Origin: Desulfobacter latus
Lineage (GTDB): Bacteria; Desulfobacterota; Desulfobacteria; Desulfobacterales; Desulfobacteraceae
Direction of reading: 5' to 3'
NCBI RefSeq assembly: GCF_013389365.1
Contig: NZ_JACADJ010000029.1
Location: 1 to 42,209 of the forward strand
Length of the DNA: 42,209 nucleotides
Numbering within the stretch: the stretch's first letter is position 1; each line of letters opens with the position of its first letter. The position numbers were made by a program, and so were the translations under genes. The notes under the pieces were generated by a model, which saw only the letters and a list, made by a program, of their open reading frames with translations, ran no database searches and had not been told where the DNA came from. Positions 1 to 6,236 of the stretch are shown here, piece by piece.

Positions 1-112
1 TGAAAAACATTTTTGGAAAAAGAAAGTGTTTTGGAGTGATGGATATTTTTGTTGCTCAATTGGTAATGCTTCAATTGAAACAATTAAGAGGTATATTGAA
101 CAGCAAGGCTAA
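1..112 (+). CDS. tnpA: IS200/IS605-family transposase TnpA, 3' end only
   Basis: Reading from base 2, the window opens inside a coding frame that runs to a TAA at 110-112. It encodes about 36 residues with the pattern EKHFWKKKVFWSDGYF, then CSIGNAS, ending YIEQQG. This is the typical C-terminal end of the single-tyrosine (Y1, HUH) transposases of the IS200/IS605 family, where a Trp/Gly/Tyr-rich stretch 'HFW...W..GYF...VG' precedes a final helix ending near 'YIE.QG'. The catalytic HUH motif and tyrosine lie outside the window, so whether the copy is intact cannot be judged. The gene is too short here to stand out as an ORF. A terminal hairpin follows within 5 bases of the stop, as expected for the right end of such an element. 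Confidence 0.85.
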   Translation, partial: EKHFWKKKVFWSDGYFCCSIGNASIETIKRYIEQQG

Positions 113-116
113 AAAG

Positions 117-132
117 CGGCAATTCATTGCCG
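117..132 (+). repeat. Candidate right-end hairpin of the IS200/IS605 element
   Basis: A perfect 7-bp inverted repeat, CGGCAAT (117-123) and ATTGCCG (126-132), is separated by two bases and starts 5 bases after the TnpA stop codon. IS200/IS605 elements carry subterminal hairpins at both ends that TnpA recognises as single-stranded DNA, and the right-end hairpin usually lies just after the transposase gene. The exact cleavage point cannot be set from one copy. It should fall in the next 10-25 bases, which would put the insertion border almost against the ribosome binding site of the downstream acyl-CoA synthetase gene. The hairpin could also reduce read-through from tnpA. Confidence 0.6.
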
Positions 133-162
133 AATTCTATAAACTTAACCGGGAGGGAACCA

Positions 163-1917
163 ATGACGTTGAAAAGCTTTTATAAAGAGGTGATGGAACT
201 CAATGGAATTCAGGATATGGCTCAACGTGAAATTCAAGCAAAAACGTTTTTTGAAAAACTGAATTCAGCCGAACTGCCCCAAACCTTTAACTGGGCCCAG
301 GAAATTTTCGAGGATATACACGTCAAAGAGCGCCCGGACCAGTTGGCGCTTATCTGGGCAGACCTGAATACGGATGAGGAAGCGCAGTATACATATGCCC
401 AGTTGGCTGAGAACGGCAACAAGCTGTTAAATTATCTGCGTAAAAAAGGAGTTGAAAAAGGCAACAACCTTTATATGCTGACACCCATTGTCCCCCAAAC
501 CTGGTTTGCCTCTTTTGCCGCCATCAAAGGCGGTCTTGTGGCTGTTCCCACCGCCACCACCATGACCGAACGCGAAATTCAGTTCCGCTTTGAAGCGTAT
601 CCACCGGATGTTATTGTTGCCCATGAGAGTCTGGCCGACCTGGTGGACGATGCCCTGGCCAAGGCAGAGTGTACCCCCAAGGCGAAAATTATTCTTGGCG
701 CAAAAGAGGGCTGGACATCGTATCCTGAGATTGCAGAGGAATCACCGCAGGCATCACCTGCAACCATTAACAGTGAAGACGTTCTGTTCTGCTTTTTCAC
801 CTCCGGAACCACAGGCCTTCCCAAACGGGTGGGACATTCCGCCGTTTCCTATCCTTTGGGCCATATGTCAACAGCCGTGATCCTCGGGCTTGAGCCTGGA
901 GGCATTCATCACAACTTGAGTGCGCCCGGGTGGGCGAAATGGGCATGGAGCAGTTTTTTCAGCCCCTTTAACGTTGGCGGCACGGCCACAGGCTTTAATT
1001 TCACCACGCTGGATATTAAAAAATACATAAGCTTTGTGGCTAAATATAAAATCAATTCATTCTGCGCACCGCCCACGGCCTGGCGTGCCTTTGTGGGTCT
1101 TGACCTGGCAGCGTATGATTTTTCAAATTTGAAGTACTCGTTGAGTGCCGGCGAACCGTTGAATCCGGAGGTCATTGACCAATGGCGGGACGCCACAGGT
1201 ACTGAAATCCGTGATTTTTACGGCCAGACCGAATCCACAGCCATGATCGGTAATCCGCCCTGGATGGAAGGCAAAATGCGCCTGGGGTCCTTTGGATATC
1301 CCTCATTCATGTATGATGTGATTTTAGCCGATGATGAAGGCAAAGAGATCACTGAACCCGACATCACCGGCCATATCGTAGTTCGTCTTTCCAACTGGCG
1401 CGCCATTGGACTGTTTCAGGAATATATCGAAAATGAGGCAAAAACATCTGAAGCATTTAAGCATGGACTCTATTTTACCGGTGACAAGGCCACCTTTGAT
1501 AAGGACGGCTACTGGTGGTTTGTGGGCCGTGCTGACGATGTCATCAAATCCAGTGATTACCGGGTTGGCCCCTTTGAGGTGGAAAGTGCGCTCATTGAAC
1601 ACCCGGCCGTCATGGAGACCGCCGTGGTGGGCGTGCCTGATCCCCAACGTCACCAGCTGGTAAAAGCCTTTGTTATCCTGGTTCCCGGACAGAAACCATC
1701 AAGGGAACTGGCGCTGGAACTGTTCCAGCACACCATTAATGTGCTGGCCAAATTTAAAATTCCCAGAATCATTGAATTTGTGGAAGTACTGCCCAAAACC
1801 ATCTCCGGAAAAATCAGGCGTATAGAGCTCCGGGAAAATGAGGAAGGCAAAACCGAAGACCAGACAACTGAATTCTTTTATCATCAGTTCCCGGAATTAA
1901 GCTCCAAAAATCAATAA
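163..1917 (+). CDS. AMP-forming acyl-CoA synthetase (medium-chain/acetyl-CoA synthetase-like)
   Basis: This is a 584-residue member of the ANL adenylate-forming superfamily, which activates a carboxylic acid with ATP to an acyl-adenylate and transfers it to CoA. The ATP-binding loop FTSGTTGLPKR lies near residue 212, the adenylate motif YGQTES near 355, the hinge-side motif SSDYRVGPFEVES near 470, and the C-terminal catalytic lysine is K550 in PKTISGKIRR. The order and spacing fit the medium-chain acyl-CoA synthetase group, but the acid substrate (acetate, propionate, aromatic or medium-chain) cannot be told. I chose ATG 163 because GGGAGG (151-156) sits 6 bases before it. An in-frame TTG at 127 lies inside the IS hairpin and is unlikely. 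The gene stands alone, with an IS end upstream and a strong terminator downstream, so its native promoter may have been displaced by the insertion. Confidence 0.9.
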   Translation: MTLKSFYKEVMELNGIQDMAQREIQAKTFFEKLNSAELPQTFNWAQEIFEDIHVKERPDQLALIWADLNTDEEAQYTYAQLAENGNKLLNYLRKKGVEKGNNLYMLTPIVPQTWFASFAAIKGGLVAVPTATTMTEREIQFRFEAYPPDVIVAHESLADLVDDALAKAECTPKAKIILGAKEGWTSYPEIAEESPQASPATINSEDVLFCFFTSGTTGLPKRVGHSAVSYPLGHMSTAVILGLEPGGIHHNLSAPGWAKWAWSSFFSPFNVGGTATGFNFTTLDIKKYISFVAKYKINSFCAPPTAWRAFVGLDLAAYDFSNLKYSLSAGEPLNPEVIDQWRDATGTEIRDFYGQTESTAMIGNPPWMEGKMRLGSFGYPSFMYDVILADDEGKEITEPDITGHIVVRLSNWRAIGLFQEYIENEAKTSEAFKHGLYFTGDKATFDKDGYWWFVGRADDVIKSSDYRVGPFEVESALIEHPAVMETAVVGVPDPQRHQLVKAFVILVPGQKPSRELALELFQHTINVLAKFKIPRIIEFVEVLPKTISGKIRRIELRENEEGKTEDQTTEFFYHQFPELSSKNQ

Positions 1918-1960
1918 CAGCTCTAAACTTTAAAAAAAAATCAATATTGTAACACCGTCA

Positions 1961-1998
1961 CAGGCAGCGGGTTTTAAAAAACCTGCTGCCTGTTTTTT
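1961..1998 (+). terminator. Rho-independent terminator after the acyl-CoA synthetase gene
   Basis: CAGGCAGC (1961-1968) pairs with GCTGCCTG (1985-1992). The stem is extended inward by GGGTTT against AAACCT, and a run of six T follows on the plus strand at 1993-1998. It begins about 43 bases after the stop codon at 1915-1917. The long GC-containing stem with an adjacent U-tract is a textbook intrinsic terminator. Confidence 0.9.
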
Positions 1999-2014
1999 AG
2001 GACTCGGCATAGAC

Positions 2015-2162
2015 CTGTACAACCAGTAATTCTAATTCTATTCTCACACAAAGCCTCAAAGGCACAAAGATTCAGAAAACCAAATAAAATCTTTGTGTCT
2101 TGGTGTCTTTGTGCGAATTTTTTAACTAAAAACATTTATATTTAGAATTGCGGCTGTACAAC
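2015..2162. repeat. Palindromic MITE-like element flanked by 9-bp direct repeats
   Basis: The 9-mer CTGTACAAC occurs at 2015-2023 and again at 2154-2162, bracketing about 130 bases that form a long imperfect hairpin. The arms at 2044-2071 and 2090-2116 are built from CACAAAG-type units (left CACACAAAG and GGCACAAAGAT, right ATCTTTGTGTC and GTCTTTGTGCG). Outside these arms, TAATTCTAA near the left edge and TTAGAATT near the right edge are also inverted. Short palindromes built of 'CACAAAGGCACAAAG' units are seen between genes in many environmental bacteria. The flanking direct repeat looks like a target duplication, but this cannot be proved from one copy. No coding potential is seen. Confidence 0.6.
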
Positions 2163-2343
2163 ATTTCCCATTGATTCAATTTGTTTTTTAAGATAGAAGA
2201 AAAAGCAAATGCAGGCATGAAGTCTGTGATCCATCGTTGTATAGCAATACTTTTACATAGCACAGCCGGGAAGGTTGCACTGCAGTTGGCAGCGCTATTA
2301 TGCGTATATTTTTAATACTTCAAGGATTCACAGGAGAAAAAAA
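2163..2343 (+). promoter_or_regulatory. Leader of the nickel operon with two GTAT-ATAC dyads
   Basis: This AT-rich stretch precedes the nickel transporter operon. Two dyad symmetries share the same outer bases: GTATAGCAATAC (2239-2250) and GTATATTTTTAATAC (2304-2318). Nickel uptake operons are often repressed by NikR at inverted repeats with GTAT-like half sites, so these are candidate operators. The spacing is much shorter than the enterobacterial NikR site, so the assignment is weak. The ribosome binding site AGGAG (2332-2336) precedes ATG 2344. I see no recognisable riboswitch fold. Confidence 0.3.
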
Positions 2344-3126
2344 ATGATTAAACCATCAATGCTTGCATCAGGGTTAATGTTTCTTGTTCTTATGTTTACT
2401 GCCGTAAGTGTCCAGGCACACTACGGAATGGTCATCCCTTCGGACAATATGGTTATGCAGGATGACGACCGCACGGTTCATCTCACCGCCTCTTTTTCCC
2501 ATCCTTTTGAAGGACACGGGATGGAACTTGTCAAACCCAAAGCCTTTGCCGTTCTCGCCAATGGCGAATCCCAAAATCTTTTAGACGCGTTGAAACAGGC
2601 AGAGGTCATGGAACACACGGCCTGGAAGACCGATTATAAAATTAAGACCCCCGGTGTTTACATGTTTTACATGGAGCCCCGACCCTATTGGGAACCTGCC
2701 GAAGACTGCTTTATCATTCATTACACTAAAACCGTAGTAACCGCTTTCGGGGATGACGAAGGATGGGACCAGGAGATCGGGCTGAAAACTGAAATCGTTC
2801 CTTTGTCCAAACCGTTTGCACAGTATGCCGGGAATGTGTTCCAGGGCATTGTTAAATTAGACGGCAAAGCTGTGCCTTACGCAGAAGTTGAAGTGGAATA
2901 TTACAACGAAGACAAAAAATCCGAAGCCCCCACGGATTACATGGTTACCCAGACCGTCAAGGCTGATGGCAACGGCGTATTCACCTATGCGGCACCCAGG
3001 GCAGGATGGTGGGGGTTTGCTGCACTGAATGAAGCTGATTTCACCCTTAAAGCGGATGGGCAGGATAAGGGTGTGGAGTTGGGTGCGGTGATCTGGGTAA
3101 AATTCGAAGACTGGAAAACTAAGTAG
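2344..3126 (+). CDS. nikK: Periplasmic nickel-uptake accessory protein (DUF4198, NikK-like)
   Basis: This is a 260-residue exported protein. The N-terminus [18 protein letters not shown] with cleavage after VQA, followed by HYGMVIPSD, is a classical signal peptide and leaves a His at or near the mature N-terminus. The remainder resembles the DUF4198 family: beta-rich, with H/Y/W-rich segments such as [17 protein letters not shown] and a C-terminal carboxypeptidase-regulatory-like beta sandwich. In several anaerobes such proteins replace NikN in ECF nickel transporters and are called NikK. The start at ATG 2344 has AGGAG 8 bases upstream and the signal peptide begins there. An upstream in-frame extension would spoil the signal sequence. 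It is first in a five-gene operon and its stop is 8 bases before nikM. Function is inferred from family and context. Confidence 0.8.
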   Translation: MIKPSMLASGLMFLVLMFTAVSVQAHYGMVIPSDNMVMQDDDRTVHLTASFSHPFEGHGMELVKPKAFAVLANGESQNLLDALKQAEVMEHTAWKTDYKIKTPGVYMFYMEPRPYWEPAEDCFIIHYTKTVVTAFGDDEGWDQEIGLKTEIVPLSKPFAQYAGNVFQGIVKLDGKAVPYAEVEVEYYNEDKKSEAPTDYMVTQTVKADGNGVFTYAAPRAGWWGFAALNEADFTLKADGQDKGVELGAVIWVKFEDWKTK

Positions 3127-3134
3127 AAGATATT

Positions 3135-3767
3135 ATGCATATTTCCGAAGGTGTTCTTTCCGCCCCGGTTTTAGGGGCCGGGATGGCGTTGGCATTCGCC
3201 GGTACGGCCGTAGGCTTAAAAAAACTCAAAGAGGATAAAATCCCCCGGACCGCTGTTTTGTCGGCCGCTTTTTTTGTGGCGTCCCTGATTCATGTACCCA
3301 TCGGGCCGTCCAGCGTCCATCTGATTCTCAACGGTATTCTGGGCCTGATGCTGGGATGGATCGCCTTTCCCGCCATTTTGATAGCGCTACTGCTCCAGGG
3401 GGTATTGTTTCAGTTCGGCGGTATCACCACCCTGGGGGTCAACACGGTTATCATGGCCACACCTGCAGTGGTCTGTCATTACCTGTTTGCAGGATTTGTC
3501 CACAAACCCAAGGCGATATCCTATGCCGCCTCCTTTGCCTGCGGATTTTTAAGCGTCTTTTTCAGCAGTCTGGTTTTAGGCACAGCCCTGATGTTTACCC
3601 AGGAAAGTTTTTTGGCAGTGGCCTGGGCCGTTGTCATAGCCCATCTTCCGGTTATGTTCATAGAGGGGCTTGTGGCGATATTCTGTGTCGGTTTTCTTAA
3701 AAAGGTGCAGCCCGAACTTCTGCCCAAATGGTCTGCGGCACGTCAGCAGAACACATTGGCCGTCTGA
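3135..3767 (+). CDS. nikM: ECF transporter nickel-binding S component NikM/CbiM
   Basis: This is a 210-residue, almost entirely membrane-embedded protein with about six or seven hydrophobic segments. It starts MHISEGVLS, the signature of the CbiM/NikM family, in which the extreme N-terminal Met-His strand helps coordinate the metal together with an inner His. The motif IHVPIGPSSVHL and the Gln/Phe-rich FQFGGITTLGVNT loop are also family hallmarks. NikM and CbiM differ mainly in metal preference. The accompanying NikK- and NikL-like proteins, rather than CbiN, favour nickel over cobalt. The gene follows nikK by 8 bases with only a weak GAAG ribosome site, suggesting translational coupling. Confidence 0.9.
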   Translation: MHISEGVLSAPVLGAGMALAFAGTAVGLKKLKEDKIPRTAVLSAAFFVASLIHVPIGPSSVHLILNGILGLMLGWIAFPAILIALLLQGVLFQFGGITTLGVNTVIMATPAVVCHYLFAGFVHKPKAISYAASFACGFLSVFFSSLVLGTALMFTQESFLAVAWAVVIAHLPVMFIEGLVAIFCVGFLKKVQPELLPKWSAARQQNTLAV

Positions 3768-3789
3768 AAAACTGTTTGGTAATTAATTA

Positions 3790-4413
3790 ATGAATCGAAG
3801 ATATTTTATAAAACTTGCCTGTCTGATGCTCTTTTTCATTCTTTCAGGCGGCAATGCCCTGGCGCATAGAGTCACGGTGTTTGCCTGGGTGGAAGGGAAC
3901 ACCGTTCTGGGAGAAGGTAAATTCAGCGGCGGCAAAAAAGCGCAGAACGCAGAAATTATTGTCCGGGACGTGAAGGGAAAAGAACTCTTGCGCACCCGGA
4001 CCAATAAAAAAGGTGAATTTTCATTTCCCATCCCGGCAAAAACAGGCATGCGTATTGAACTCATTGCCGGCATGGGACACAAGGCCGAATGGATCATTCC
4101 CCTTGAAGATATATATGATACCCCCACGATTAAAAACACCCGGGATTCAGGAACACCGCCACCTGCGCCCCCGGAAAACACAGCCCCCGGCCAGGCGGCA
4201 CATCCGTCAGTGTCCATTGATCCGGCCCAGCTTGAAGCCATCGTGGAAAAGGCTGTAACAAAGGCGTTAAATAAAAAAATTACGCCGCTGACCGGAATGG
4301 TGGCGGATCTGACGCAAAAAGGCCCGACCATCGATAAAATTTTTGGAGGCATCGGATACATCTTCGGCCTGATGGGCGTGGCCATCTATTTTTCATCCCG
4401 CAAGAAAAAATAA
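3790..4413 (+). CDS. nikL: NikL-like accessory membrane protein of the nickel ECF transporter
   Basis: This is a 207-residue protein with an N-terminal hydrophobic export segment (LACLMLFFILSGGNALA, then HRVTVFAWVEGNTV). A transthyretin/carboxypeptidase-regulatory-like beta domain follows (GEGKFSGGKKAQNAEIIVRD, KGEFSFPIPAKTG), then a Pro-rich linker near residue 115-135. The protein ends in a C-terminal transmembrane helix with a basic tail (IGYIFGLMGVAIYF then SSRKKK). This layout matches the NikL component of NikKLMQO-type transporters: one anchor and a periplasmic domain that probably presents nickel to NikM. A His follows the signal cleavage site, as in the NikK-like protein. It lies between nikM and nikQ with short gaps (22 and 12 bases). 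Confidence 0.8.
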   Translation: MNRRYFIKLACLMLFFILSGGNALAHRVTVFAWVEGNTVLGEGKFSGGKKAQNAEIIVRDVKGKELLRTRTNKKGEFSFPIPAKTGMRIELIAGMGHKAEWIIPLEDIYDTPTIKNTRDSGTPPPAPPENTAPGQAAHPSVSIDPAQLEAIVEKAVTKALNKKITPLTGMVADLTQKGPTIDKIFGGIGYIFGLMGVAIYFSSRKKK

Positions 4414-4425
4414 AAAAAAGTTCCC

Positions 4426-5178
4426 ATGATCGAAGAGATCTTTGCATCCGGCCATTCATTTATTCACAAAATTGATCCCAGGTGCAGGCTGGTTGCAGCC
4501 ACCCTGCTGTGTTTTGTCATTGCCCTTGGGCAAAAAATGCCTGTACTCTGGGCAGGACTGGGACTTTCCGTGATTCTGGTGTTATGGGCCCGCCTGAACC
4601 TTGTCCATGTGTTCAGGCGCCTGCTGGTTATCTGGGGATTTCTGCTGTTTTTGTGGATTATTTTACCCTTTACCTATGACGGAGATGTGGTCCGGCAGAT
4701 CGGAAAACTTGGTGCCACCCGACAGGGCATTGGCCTGTGTACGGTAATCAGTATTAAATCCAATGCCATTCTGCTAATGTTCATCGCCCTGATCGCCACC
4801 ATGGATTTCAGCACCCTGGGATATGCCTTGAATTTTTTCAAAATTCCTGAAAAACTGGTGCAACTGCTGCTGTTAACCTACCGGTATATTTTTGTCATTG
4901 AACAGGAGTACCGGCGCCTGGTCCGGGCGGTAAAACTGCGCGGTTTCCGCCCCGGGACCAATATGCACACCTACCGGACCTATGCCTATCTTTGCGGCAT
5001 GCTGTTTGTACGGGCATCGGCCAGGGCCCAACGGGTTTACAATGCCATGAAATGCAGGGGATTTTCAGGCAGATTTATCTGTCTGCACGAATTTGCCCTC
5101 TCCCCTGCAGACAAAATATGGACGTTGGCTGCCCTGACGGTCACAGTCTGCCTGATTTTTATGGAGATCACCCTATGA
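4426..5178 (+). CDS. nikQ: ECF transporter transmembrane coupling protein NikQ/CbiQ
   Basis: This is a 250-residue polytopic membrane protein of the CbiQ/EcfT family, the T component that links the S component to the ATPases. Family features include the N-terminal HSFIHKIDPRCRLVAA segment and the two coupling-helix motifs with an Ala-Arg-Gly core, VRAVKLRGFRPG near residue 165 and YNAMKCRGFSGRF near residue 205. These dock on the ATP-binding subunits. Its stop codon overlaps the start of the ATPase gene (ATGATG around 5175-5180), so the two are translationally coupled. Confidence 0.9.
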   Translation: MIEEIFASGHSFIHKIDPRCRLVAATLLCFVIALGQKMPVLWAGLGLSVILVLWARLNLVHVFRRLLVIWGFLLFLWIILPFTYDGDVVRQIGKLGATRQGIGLCTVISIKSNAILLMFIALIATMDFSTLGYALNFFKIPEKLVQLLLLTYRYIFVIEQEYRRLVRAVKLRGFRPGTNMHTYRTYAYLCGMLFVRASARAQRVYNAMKCRGFSGRFICLHEFALSPADKIWTLAALTVTVCLIFMEITL

Positions 5179-5891
5179 TGACAACATCGGCTCCCATCCT
5201 GCGCCTTGAAAATATCAGTTTCAGCTACCCGGGCCAGGAACGGATTATAGACAACCTGAGCCTTGAGATCAACACAGGGGACCGCATTGGTTTAGCGGGT
5301 CCCAACGGCAGTGGGAAAACCACCTTGCTTCATATCATCATGGGGTTGCTCTCCCCATCTTCGGGCACCATTGAATTTTTAGGAAAACCTGTCAAAACAG
5401 AGAAAGATTTCAGAGACGTTTACAAAAAAGTCGGCCTGCTGTTCCAGGATGCCGATGACCAGCTGTTCAGTCCCACGGTTATGGAAGATGTGGCTTTTGG
5501 ACCGCTTAACCTGGGCAAATCTAAATCCGAAGCCCGGGATATCGCCCTAAACACCCTGGAACGTTTAGGTATCGCCCATTTTCAAAACAGGGTTACCCAT
5601 AAACTGTCCGGCGGGGAAAAGCGCCTGGTGGCCCTGGCCACTGTGCTTTCCATGGAGCCGGAACTACTGCTTTTAGACGAACCCAGCACAGGTCTTGATG
5701 AAAAAACAAAAGCCATTCTGATTGAGGTATTGAACCGTTTTGCGCTTTCATATATCCTGATTTCCCATGAAAGTGATTTTATGTCACAGATTGCCAATGC
5801 CATGTTTATTTTGGAAAACGGGCAGTTGAAAAAAAATGTCCATATTCACCAGTATATCCATAAACATCGCAACCCCGGGCAGCGCCATTAA
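5175..5891 (+). CDS. nikO: ECF transporter ATP-binding protein NikO/CbiO
   Basis: This 238-residue ABC ATPase energises nickel import. Walker A is GPNGSGKTT near residue 44, the Q-loop is LLFQDADDQLF near 92, the signature is LSGGEKR near 143, and Walker B with the catalytic Glu is LLLLDEPSTGLD near 166. The switch His is in LISHES near 198. DADDQLF is typical of the CbiO/EcfA group. The start is ATG 5175 (or 5178), with GGAG at 5163-5166 and a 4-base overlap with nikQ. A much longer in-frame reading from 4992 would lie inside nikQ and carries no family sequence. A single ATPase implies a homodimer. It is the last gene of the operon. Confidence 0.9.
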   Translation: MMTTSAPILRLENISFSYPGQERIIDNLSLEINTGDRIGLAGPNGSGKTTLLHIIMGLLSPSSGTIEFLGKPVKTEKDFRDVYKKVGLLFQDADDQLFSPTVMEDVAFGPLNLGKSKSEARDIALNTLERLGIAHFQNRVTHKLSGGEKRLVALATVLSMEPELLLLDEPSTGLDEKTKAILIEVLNRFALSYILISHESDFMSQIANAMFILENGQLKKNVHIHQYIHKHRNPGQRH

Positions 5892-5926
5892 GGAACGCGT
5901 CTTAAACTAGCGCCCTTTGGGTGGGC

Positions 5927-5947
5927 TGTTAGGTGCTGGGTGCTGGG
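5927..5947 (+). repeat. Short heptanucleotide tandem repeat (TGCTGGG)
   Basis: The units TGTTAGG, TGCTGGG and TGCTGGG occupy 5927-5947. The same unit on the opposite strand (CCCAGCA) makes a longer array at 26422-26470, showing that this is a dispersed short-sequence repeat family of the genome rather than chance. Confidence 0.6.
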
Positions 5948-6055
5948 AAATGGAAACTCCTATACTCTCATTTTACTTAATCCGGTCCTATTCTTAAGCG
6001 CCTGCGCCGCCAATGTTTAAGAACAAAAAAAATGAAAATGATTGCATGAACGGCC

Positions 6056-6186
6056 ATGTCGGATTATAATGATGCGGATATTATTAAAGGCGTTATTCCC
6101 TTTATCATCTACAGCTCATCGGCCTCGCCGTCATCGTTATCTGGCCTGAAATCATTCTGTGGCTGCCGTCAGTGGCCTATCAGTAA
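6056..6186 (+). pseudogene. dctM: Remnant of TRAP transporter large permease DctM, C-terminal end
   Basis: From 6056 the frame reads SDYNDADIIKGVIPFII. After a one-base loss near 6110 the reading continues in the next frame as QLIGLAVIVIWPEIILWLPS and ends VAYQ with TAA at 6184-6186. Together this is the conserved last segment of DctM/SiaT-type TRAP permeases (a 'GV.PF...L.....I..FP.I..WLP' pattern, the last transmembrane helix). Only about 43 residues of a normally 420-residue protein remain and the frame is broken, so it is a decayed gene. It lies 50 bases before a sensor kinase gene, so a TRAP operon may once have stood here. Confidence 0.75.
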
Positions 6187-6236
6187 ATCAACTCAAGCCG
6201 GGCAAATATGTAATAAATGAATAACAGGAGAAACCC

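Larger units (their letters stand above)
5892..6236. other. Intergenic region with short heptamer repeat and a DctM remnant
   Basis: This 345-base gap holds three heptamer units of TGCTGGG type at 5927-5947 and a decayed TRAP-transporter gene tail at 6056-6186 (both listed separately). The bases 6225-6230 carry the AGGAG ribosome site of the following kinase. I see no clear terminator after the nickel operon and no convincing promoter. Confidence 0.6.

Noticed and set aside
2288-2306. Possible sigma-54 promoter (TTGGCAGCGCTATTATGC) before the nickel operon
   Set aside because: The distance from GG to GC is two bases too long, which abolishes RpoN recognition.
2163-2343. Nickel/cobalt or cobalamin riboswitch in the nickel operon leader
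   Set aside because: The leader is short and AT-rich with no conserved riboswitch core that I can recognise.
4992-5174. An N-terminal extension of the NikO ATPase inside nikQ
   Set aside because: The 61 extra codons overlap a conserved gene and carry no ABC-family sequence; the real start overlaps the nikQ stop.
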